The notes beneath the pieces were generated by a model that saw only the letters and a program-made list of their open reading frames with translations, was not told where the DNA came from and made no database searches. Below, piece after piece: positions 21,524 through 27,766 of a stretch of DNA of 34,320 bases (positions are counted from its first letter, which is position 1; each line of letters begins with the position of its first letter). Origin of the DNA: Actinomycetes bacterium (GTDB lineage Bacteria; Actinomycetota; Acidimicrobiia; Acidimicrobiales; Bog-793). The translations under genes and the position numbers were made by a program. Location of the stretch: positions 1-34,320 of the forward strand of contig JAJZCK010000006.1 of NCBI GenBank assembly GCA_021846125.1, given 5' to 3'.

Positions 21524-23356
21524 ATGACTGCCGCCTACCTTCCGACGGCGGAGGACGTCACCGCCGCCGGGCGTCTCGCGGACGTCTTCGCCGCGGTCGA
21601 GCTGCTCGGCAAGGAGCTGCCTCTCGACCGTCGCGACAGGGCGCTGTCCGACCGGCTGCGCATCGTCTACCTGGTCGCGAGGGCGGGACTCGGCGACGGC
21701 GAGCGTCTCCTGCTCACCCAGGCGCGCCAGCTGGCAGCGCTCGGAGCAGACGTGACCGTTCTGTCCCGGGGTCATCCAGACGACGCGGACCTCGACCACC
21801 GGGAGCGCCGGGTGGGCACGAGGGCGCGGATGCGACGCGTCCCTTACGGTGAGGCGATCACCGACGCGGTGCCACCGTGCGACCTCGTCGTCGCGGGGTG
21901 CTGGGAGTTCGTGCTGCCGGCGCGCATGCTGGGCCTCGCTCCCGTCGTGCTGTTCGAGCGGGGCGCGCTGCACGTGCTCGGCGACGTGCCCGAGCACATC
22001 CGGGACGTCGTAGCCGCGTCGCTGCGCGCCGCCGTCGCGAGGTACGCGCTCGGCTCCCGGGCCTGCGCGTCTCTCGAGCAGAGCTATGGCGTCGCTGCTC
22101 GCGAGGCACCTGCTGCCGTCGACCTCGCGGTGTTCAACCCCGGTCCGCGGCGAGCGACGCCCGGCCGGCGCCCGCGCGGCGTCGTCGTCGTCGGCAGCGA
22201 CGGGGTCGAGGCCGACCGGCTCGGCGACGCTCGGCGCGTCGTCGCAGCGCTCGAGGAGAGCCACCCCGGCCTCGGCGCTCTCTGGGTGAGCCCGCAACGA
22301 GACCCTGCGCAGCCGTTCGGAGAGGTCCTCGCGGCTCCGACGGAGGCCGAGCGTGCACGCGGCTACCGCTCCGCCCGGGTCTACGTCTCGACGGCAGAGC
22401 ACGAGGTGCTCGCGATGACGCCGCTCGAGATGATGGCGTCGGGCACTCCCGTCGTCGCGACCGCACACCCGGGCATCCTCGCCTACGCGACGCACGAGAC
22501 GAACGCTCTCCTCGCCCCGGTCGGCGACGTCGACGGCCTCGTCGCCGCCGCCCGACGGGTGCTCGACGACGACGAGCTCGCCGCCCGGCTCGCGCTCGCC
22601 GGCCGCAGGACGGCCGTGGAGCACTCGTGGGGTGCCGTCGCTCCGCAGCTGCTCTCGAGCTACGCCGAGGTCGTCCGCGCGTCGCCGCTCGCGACCCCGC
22701 TCGCGGGATTCGAGGTCGCGCTCGGTGGTGCGCGCTTCGCCCGTGCCGGCGACGCGGCGCTCCTTCGCGCGCGCCTCGGATCGTGCACGACCCGAGAGGT
22801 TGCCCTGCCGGTGTCCCAGCCCGCTCTCGGAGGCTGGCGCGTCGTGCGCTGGCGCGTCGTCGCCCGTCGCGACGAGGGAGAGGTAGGCACGACACGGGTC
22901 TACCTGCCGGTCCGTAGCGAGCACCCGCTCGACGACTCGCCTGCCCAGGCGTGCCTCGACCTGCTGCGGTCGGGCGAGCCCACCAAGGCTCTGGCCGGCC
23001 TCGTGGAGCGCTGCGAGCGCGCGGGGCGGGCCGCCCAGGCGGTGCTCGGACGCTGGGTCGTGCTCGCGATGCTCGCGGCCGGCCGGGCCGGCGACGCGCT
23101 CGACCTGGCGCGAGCGTTCGCGAAGGACTTCCCGACCCAGCCCGACTACGTCCTTCTCGTCGTCGTCGCCGCTCGCGCGGCACGCCGTCCCGTCGACGTG
23201 TCGGGCCCCCTCGAGACGATCGCGCTGCTCGGCACGGGCGCCCGCTTCGACGAGTGGTTCGACGACCCCTACGCGCTGCTCGGCACCTATCTCGGCTTCG
23301 GGGGCCCGACGGGCGAGGACGACGTGGCGAGCGGCACCTGGGCGCTCTGCCCGTAG
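21524..23356 (+). CDS. GT4-family glycosyltransferase with C-terminal helical (TPR-like) extension
   Basis: About 610 residues from ATG 21524 (GTG 21491 is an alternative; neither has a clear SD). The N-terminal GT-B half has LRIVYLVARAGLGDGERLLLTQARQLAALGADVTVLSRG and CDLVVAGCWEFV. The donor half ends with the GT4 signature ARVYVSTAEHEVLAMTPLEMMASGTPVVATAHPGILAY. After about residue 400 comes a region unlike standard GT4 enzymes: a beta-rich part, then paired helices (ACLDLLRSGEPTKALAGLVERCERAGR, AMLAAGRAGDALDLARAFAKDFP) resembling TPR repeats. A role in surface or flagellin glycosylation is suggested only by the motility context. The 3' end overlaps the convergent GT2-like gene by 70 bp. 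Confidence 0.8.
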   Translation: MTAAYLPTAEDVTAAGRLADVFAAVELLGKELPLDRRDRALSDRLRIVYLVARAGLGDGERLLLTQARQLAALGADVTVLSRGHPDDADLDHRERRVGTRARMRRVPYGEAITDAVPPCDLVVAGCWEFVLPARMLGLAPVVLFERGALHVLGDVPEHIRDVVAASLRAAVARYALGSRACASLEQSYGVAAREAPAAVDLAVFNPGPRRATPGRRPRGVVVVGSDGVEADRLGDARRVVAALEESHPGLGALWVSPQRDPAQPFGEVLAAPTEAERARGYRSARVYVSTAEHEVLAMTPLEMMASGTPVVATAHPGILAYATHETNALLAPVGDVDGLVAAARRVLDDDELAARLALAGRRTAVEHSWGAVAPQLLSSYAEVVRASPLATPLAGFEVALGGARFARAGDAALLRARLGSCTTREVALPVSQPALGGWRVVRWRVVARRDEGEVGTTRVYLPVRSEHPLDDSPAQACLDLLRSGEPTKALAGLVERCERAGRAAQAVLGRWVVLAMLAAGRAGDALDLARAFAKDFPTQPDYVLLVVVAARAARRPVDVSGPLETIALLGTGARFDEWFDDPYALLGTYLGFGGPTGEDDVASGTWALCP

Positions 23357-24054
23357 CGTGCGTGCGGCTCGCCCGCCTTGAGGGTGACCCCGAGCTCGCC
23401 GGCGAGGTGCTCGAGGAGCTTCGGCCACTTGGCTGCCATGTACTGCTCGTAGCGGGCACGGTCCGCGTCGAGCTCGGACGCGCACTCGAGGTAGGTGTGG
23501 TCGATCGAGCTCTTGCCCGAGCTGTAGTGGACGTGCTCGAGGACGACCTCGGGAAGGAAGAGCGAGCGGCCGAGCCCCTCGCCGAGCGCGCGGAGGAACA
23601 GCTCGCTGCCGTGGTGCGCGAGGACCGGCGGCACCACGAAGCCGAGGCTCGCGACGATGTCGCTCGTGAGCACCGCCGCGCTCGGGAGCACGGGCGCGGT
23701 CGCGAGGTCGTCGCCGTAGGCGACACCGGTCCCCATCTCACTAAGGGCGGTGCACAGCAGCTGGTCCCAGCCGGGAGTGCGCGGGCGGTGGTCGTCGCCC
23801 ATCGTGCCGATGAAGCGGTAGCGGTCCGCGTGCCCGACCGCGAGCTCGTTCAGCCACGCGACGAAGCTCTGGCGTGCCCCGACGGTCACCATCGCGACGC
23901 GGTGCGCGTTGTAGTGGTAGAGCTGTGGGTCGTCGTCGTCGAGGGCGACCACGAGGTCCGCGTCGCCGCTCGTGGTCGTCCGCCACGCCTCGACGAGCTT
24001 GTCGAGGTTCGCCGGCCGGCCCCGGCTCGGCACGATCATCAAAAGTGAGGGCAC
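23287..24054 (-). CDS. GT2-like (GT-A fold) glycosyltransferase family protein
   Basis: About 255 residues from GTG 24054, which has AAAGGAC a few bases upstream; an in-frame ATG at 24087 lacks such a site. It begins PSLLMIVPSRGRPANLDKLVEAW and has VVALDDDDPQLYHY, a DxD-type nucleotide-sugar and metal site, then FIGTMGDDHRPRTPGWD (a second acidic cluster) and EVVLEHVHYSSGKSSIDHTYLE. This is the layout of GT-A glycosyltransferases that take the substrate as a plain list of surface sugars. It lacks membrane segments. It lies between the chemotaxis operon and the GT4 gene, and its stop codon is inside the end of the GT4 gene. A linked role in flagellar or surface glycan formation is inference. 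Confidence 0.8.
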   Translation of the reverse strand: MPSLLMIVPSRGRPANLDKLVEAWRTTTSGDADLVVALDDDDPQLYHYNAHRVAMVTVGARQSFVAWLNELAVGHADRYRFIGTMGDDHRPRTPGWDQLLCTALSEMGTGVAYGDDLATAPVLPSAAVLTSDIVASLGFVVPPVLAHHGSELFLRALGEGLGRSLFLPEVVLEHVHYSSGKSSIDHTYLECASELDADRARYEQYMAAKWPKLLEHLAGELGVTLKAGEPHARYGQSAQVPLATSSSPVGPPKPR

Positions 24055-24230
24055 GCGACGTCCTTTCCCGTGGACTCGTACGGCCATCTTGGGGACGCCG
24101 TCCTGGTGTCCCTGTGGTCTCGGATTGTCTGGCTCTTCGTATGTCGGGCTCTGCACTGGTAACGGCTCGCCGGGGCCCGCGTTGGAGGCCCCGTCCCCGA
24201 CAGCTGGTCCCCGGCGCCACGTCCTGACAT

Positions 24231-24276
24231 CTCGGCCCCGGCGTCTCGGCTCGAGTGCCGGGCCGCCGGGGCCGAG
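24231..24276 (-). terminator. Hairpin terminator downstream of the chemotaxis operon
   Basis: A perfect 13-bp inverted repeat: ctcggccccggcg (24231-24243) pairs with cgccggggccgag (24264-24276) around a 20-nt loop. It lies about 40 nt after the cheX stop codon. No T-tract follows on the minus strand, as is common for actinobacterial I-shaped terminators. Confidence 0.7.
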
Positions 24277-24314
24277 CGCCCGACGACGCCGCGACTGCGG
24301 CGCAGGCCGGCCGC

Positions 24315-24833
24315 TCAGCTCGTCGCAGGCCCCGCTGCGCGCCAGACGCGCACCACGACCGGCTCGCCGCGCCAGTCGAGCAGCACCTCGTGCTCGAGCG
24401 TCGCCGCGAAGCGCCACTCGCCGGCCTCGTCGCCGACGGTCGGCACCGACAGGCTCGTCGGCGCCGGGAGGATGCTCTTGATGTTGCCGCCGACGACGTT
24501 GACGAGCTCGCCGACCGCGTCGTGGACGTCGGAGACCTCGAGGGCGTCGCTCGAGAGCGAGAACATCGCCGCGGCGATGCGGCGTGCCGCGGCGAGCGAG
24601 CACGACAGCTCGACGCTGCCCGACCAGCTGCCGCCGATGTCGATACGGCCGCGCACCTCCTCGGTCGCAGGCAGCGTCGAGCCGGGGAGGAGGACCGCGT
24701 CGTCGGGGAGGAAGGCATCCCAGAAGCTCTGGGCGATCTCGGCGATGGTCTCCGCGGTCAGGAAGTCGTCGAGCGCGCCTGCAGGTAGTCCTGCGCACGT
24801 GAGGCCGACCCCGGTCGATCGAGCGTCGTTCAT
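24315..24833 (-). CDS. cheX: CheX-like chemotaxis phosphatase
   Basis: A 172-residue protein of the CheC/CheX/FliY phosphatase group, which dephosphorylates CheY-P. The active helix DAVGELVNVVGGNIKS contains the E-x-x-N pair (Glu109, Asn112). Around it are the alternating strands expected of CheX (RGRIDIGGSWSGSVELSCSL, AAMFSL, EHEVLLDWRGEPVVVRVW). ATG 24833 overlaps the cheY stop (ATGA), making translational coupling likely. It is the last gene of the operon, and a strong hairpin follows 39 nt downstream. The phosphatase role is inferred from the motif and context. Confidence 0.85.
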   Translation of the reverse strand: MNDARSTGVGLTCAGLPAGALDDFLTAETIAEIAQSFWDAFLPDDAVLLPGSTLPATEEVRGRIDIGGSWSGSVELSCSLAAARRIAAAMFSLSSDALEVSDVHDAVGELVNVVGGNIKSILPAPTSLSVPTVGDEAGEWRFAATLEHEVLLDWRGEPVVVRVWRAAGPATS

Positions 24834-25243
24834 GGCAGGTACTCGCCTCCTTGGTGGTCGGACGCCGGGGTGGCCTCGGGGGCGAGACCGAGCAGGGAGA
24901 GCTTCTCGAGGACCGCGTCGGCGGAGAACGGCTTGATCAGGTACTCGTTCGCGCCCGCCAGCAGCGCGCGGACCATGTTCTCGTGCTCGCTCTCGGTCGT
25001 GACCATCATGATGGCCATGTGGCGCCACTCCTTGTGGCGACGCATCTCGGTGACGAGCTCGAGACCGTCCATGACAGGCATGTGCCAGTCGACGAGCGCG
25101 ACGTCGGGCAGGGGCCCGGCTACGACCGCGTCGATCGCCGCCCTCCCGTCGGCAGCCTCGGCGACGTCGATGCCGAGTCGCCCGAGGATCTGGCGCAGCA
25201 GCGATCGCATCGCCCGCGAGTCGTCCACGACGAGCGCGTGCAT
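24830..25243 (-). CDS. cheY: Chemotaxis response regulator
   Basis: A 137-residue single receiver domain: ALVVDDSRAMRSLLRQIL with the acidic pair, VALVDWHMPVMDGLELV with phospho-acceptor Asp52, MMVTTES with the switch Thr, and YLIKPFSAD with the conserved Lys. A short tail follows. It receives phosphate from CheA and acts on the flagellar switch. ATG 25243 is preferred over the adjacent GTG 25246 because GGAGG is 7 nt upstream of it. The start shares a base with the cheR stop (TGATG). It is the partner of the CheX-like phosphatase immediately downstream. Confidence 0.93.
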   Translation of the reverse strand: MHALVVDDSRAMRSLLRQILGRLGIDVAEAADGRAAIDAVVAGPLPDVALVDWHMPVMDGLELVTEMRRHKEWRHMAIMMVTTESEHENMVRALLAGANEYLIKPFSADAVLEKLSLLGLAPEATPASDHQGGEYLP

Positions 25244-26067
25244 CACGCTCCCTCCTTCCGGTAGATGGTGGTGCCGCCAGCCGGCATCGAGTGGAACCCC
25301 TCGACGAGCCCGCGCGGGCTCTCCGCGGTTCCGAGCAGCAGGTAGCCACTCGGCCGGAGGTGCGCCTTGGCCTCCTCGAGAACCTTGGCCTTCGTCGCGA
25401 CGTCGAAGTAGATGAGGACGTTCCGGAGCAGGATGATGTCGTAGTCCTGCATCGGGGGCCAGGGCTTGGCGAGGTTGAACAGCTCGAAGCGGACCTTCGA
25501 GCGCAGCGCGTCCGCGATGACGTAGTGACCGCCTTCGTGGCGGAAGTAGCGCACGAGATGGGAGGCAGGCAGGCCCCTGTTGATCTCGAGAGCCGTGAAA
25601 TGGCCCGAGCGGGCCTTGTCGACGACGGTGGTCGACAGGTCAGTCCCGTGCAGGTCGAGCTTCCAGGACGCGACCTCGGAGAACTCGGCGTCGAGGATCA
25701 TCGCCACGCTGTAGAGCTCCTGGCCGGTCGAGCACGCTGCGCTCCAGATCGACAGCTTCCGCCGTACGACGTTCGCGGCGATGACCTCCGGCAGGACGAT
25801 CTTGCGCAGTGCCTCGAAGGGGGCAGCGTCGCGGAACCACGACGTCTCGTTGGTCGTCATGGCGTCGACGACGGCTACCTCGACGTCTCTGTCCCCGCGC
25901 CGAATCGCGCGGACCAGCTCGCCGATGGAGCCGACCCCGGCGCGCTGCACGACGGGCAGCAGCCTCGTCTCGACGAGGTAGTGCTTCTCCTCGGAGAGGA
26001 CGATCGCCGACCTGTCGAGCAGGAACTGCTGGAGGAAGTGGAAGTCCTCCGTGGTGGCGGTCGTCAC
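25243..26067 (-). CDS. cheR: Chemotaxis methyltransferase
   Basis: A 274-residue SAM-dependent enzyme that methylates glutamates of chemoreceptors. The N-terminal helical part (FHFLQQFLLDRSAIVLSEEKHYLVETRL) and TTNETSWFRDAAPFEAL are followed by the SAM fold: LSIWSAACSTGQELYSVAMIL, LDLHGTDLSTTVVDKARSGHF, YDIILLRNVLIYFD, and the substrate-side end GYLLLGTAESP. GTG 26067 overlaps the cheB stop (GTGA) and GGAGG is 7 nt upstream. No chemoreceptor gene is seen in the window. Confidence 0.95.
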   Translation of the reverse strand: MTTATTEDFHFLQQFLLDRSAIVLSEEKHYLVETRLLPVVQRAGVGSIGELVRAIRRGDRDVEVAVVDAMTTNETSWFRDAAPFEALRKIVLPEVIAANVVRRKLSIWSAACSTGQELYSVAMILDAEFSEVASWKLDLHGTDLSTTVVDKARSGHFTALEINRGLPASHLVRYFRHEGGHYVIADALRSKVRFELFNLAKPWPPMQDYDIILLRNVLIYFDVATKAKVLEEAKAHLRPSGYLLLGTAESPRGLVEGFHSMPAGGTTIYRKEGA

Positions 26068-27263
26068 GCGTGGGCCTCCGTGAGCGGGCGTGCGAGCGAG
26101 CGGGCGATCGCAGGTGCTATGTCGTCGAGACCGAGCACCTGGTGCGCGAGCCCGGCGCGGGCGACTGCACCCGGCATGCCCCACACCACCGACGTCGCCT
26201 CGTCCTGCGCGTAGACGGCTCCACCGGACGCCTGCACGCTCCGGCACCCCTCGAGACCGTCCTGCCCCATCCCGGTGAGGACGACAGCGAGCACGCGGGG
26301 TCCGTAGATCGCGGCCGCACTGCGGAAGAGCACGTCGACAGAGGGCTTGCAGGAGTTCTCCGGCGGTCCGTCGTCCACGGCGGTGACGACTGTCGCACCT
26401 CGACGGCGGACGACGAGGTGGGTCCCGCCCGCCGCGACGTAGACGTTGCCGGCGACGACCTCTGTTCCCGCGACCGCCTCGACGACGTGGAGCGCGCTCC
26501 GGGCGTCGAGCCGCTCGGCGAGGAGCCTCGTGAACAGCGGGGGCATGTGCTGCACGACGAGGACCGGGACGCCGAGGGAACCAGGCAGGTTTGGCACGAG
26601 CTCGGTGAGGGCCTGTGGTCCACCGGTCGAGGAGCCGATCACGACGGCGTCCGGCCGAGCGGAGCGTCCCGAGCGCGTCGCTGCGAGCACGGGCACGTGG
26701 GCGCCGGGCACGGACGGGCCCGGCCGGGGAAGTTCCGGCGATGCGGCAGGCGCTCGGAAAGGCACGTGCGCAGCAGGCGCCGCGTCGTCGGCGCCCGGCG
26801 CCGAGGCAGGCCGCGGGCGACCGGCGTCCCGGCGCGCGCGCTGGAAGGTCCCCCAGGAGCGAAGGACCGGTGCGAGCTCGTCGCGCACCGCCCGGCTCGC
26901 GGCCTCCGGGTCGCCGAGGTGCGAGGGCTTGAGCACGTAGTCCGTCGCTCCCGCGGAGAGCGCGTCGAGGGTCGCGGTGGCGCCGCGCGCGGTGAGCGTC
27001 GAGTACATGACGACCGGCAGGTCGGGCCAGCGCGGGCGCAGCGCGCGCAGGGTCGCGAGCCCGTCCAGCTCGGGCATCTCGATGTCGAGCACGACGACGT
27101 CGGGGAGCTCCGCGGCGAGCTTGTCGAGCGCGATGCGCCCGTTCGGGGCGGTCGCAGCGACGACGATGTCCGGCTCCTGCTCGAGCGCCCCGGTGACGAA
27201 GTGCCGGATGACAGCGGAGTCGTCGACGAGCAGGACCCGCACGGCGGGCCCGGCCGGGCTCAC
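26064..27263 (-). CDS. cheB: Chemotaxis protein-glutamate methylesterase/deamidase
   Basis: A 399-residue response regulator. The N-terminal receiver (VRVLLVDDSAVIRHFV; VVVLDIEMPELDGL with Asp60; VLKPSHLG) is joined by an Ala/Pro-rich linker to the methylesterase domain. The catalytic triad is visible as Ser in VVIGSSTGGPQAL, His in VVQHMPPLFT and Asp in VLTGMGQDG. It removes methyl groups from receptors when phosphorylated by CheA. GTG 27263 overlaps the cheW stop codon (GTGA); another in-frame GTG at 27242 is possible. The linker (PRPASAPGADDAAPAAHVPF and on) is longer than in E. coli. Confidence 0.95.
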   Translation of the reverse strand: MSPAGPAVRVLLVDDSAVIRHFVTGALEQEPDIVVAATAPNGRIALDKLAAELPDVVVLDIEMPELDGLATLRALRPRWPDLPVVMYSTLTARGATATLDALSAGATDYVLKPSHLGDPEAASRAVRDELAPVLRSWGTFQRARRDAGRPRPASAPGADDAAPAAHVPFRAPAASPELPRPGPSVPGAHVPVLAATRSGRSARPDAVVIGSSTGGPQALTELVPNLPGSLGVPVLVVQHMPPLFTRLLAERLDARSALHVVEAVAGTEVVAGNVYVAAGGTHLVVRRRGATVVTAVDDGPPENSCKPSVDVLFRSAAAIYGPRVLAVVLTGMGQDGLEGCRSVQASGGAVYAQDEATSVVWGMPGAVARAGLAHQVLGLDDIAPAIARSLARPLTEAHA

Positions 27264-27766
27264 GAGGCACGCCGCGTGCCGGCGAGCTGCGGCGCGACCG
27301 CGTGGTCGAGTGTGATGCGGCTGACGGACTCGGTGTCGAGCACGAGCAGGAGTGACCCCTCGAGCTTGTAGGTGCCGCTGCACAGGCTCCGGATCTGGCG
27401 GGGCGTCGTCGAGGGGACCGGCTCGTAGGTCTCGAGGGCCGGCTCCACCACCTCGCCGGCTTCGTCGACGAGAAGGCTGACCACCTCGTCGGCGAGCCGG
27501 ATGACTGCGTTCATCGACGGCGTCTCGGCCGGCAGGCGGTCGAGGCCGAGCCAGAGCCGGACGTCGATCGCGGTGACGATCTGGCCGCGCAGGTTGATGA
27601 GCCCCCGGACCTCGCGGGGTGCGAGCGGGACCGAGGTCATCGGCTGGTGACGGATGACCTCCTGGACGCGCCAGACCTCGATCCCTATGAGCAGGTGGTC
27701 GACCTTGAACGTGCAGTACTGGACCGCGCCGTCGCTCGCCTGGCGCTGCGGGCTCTCATGCGACAC
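27260..27766 (-). CDS. cheW: Chemotaxis adaptor protein
   Basis: A 168-residue CheW domain linking receptors to CheA: VQYCTFKVDHLLIGIEVWRVQEVIRHQPMTSVPLAPREVRGLINLRGQIVTAIDVR is the classical signature. GTG 27766 is chosen for the AAGGAGA upstream. It overlaps the end of cheA by 11 nt in another frame, and its own stop overlaps cheB by 4 nt. The frame remains open further 5' inside cheA, but the sequence there is not CheW-like. Confidence 0.94.
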   Translation of the reverse strand: MSHESPQRQASDGAVQYCTFKVDHLLIGIEVWRVQEVIRHQPMTSVPLAPREVRGLINLRGQIVTAIDVRLWLGLDRLPAETPSMNAVIRLADEVVSLLVDEAGEVVEPALETYEPVPSTTPRQIRSLCSGTYKLEGSLLLVLDTESVSRITLDHAVAPQLAGTRRAS

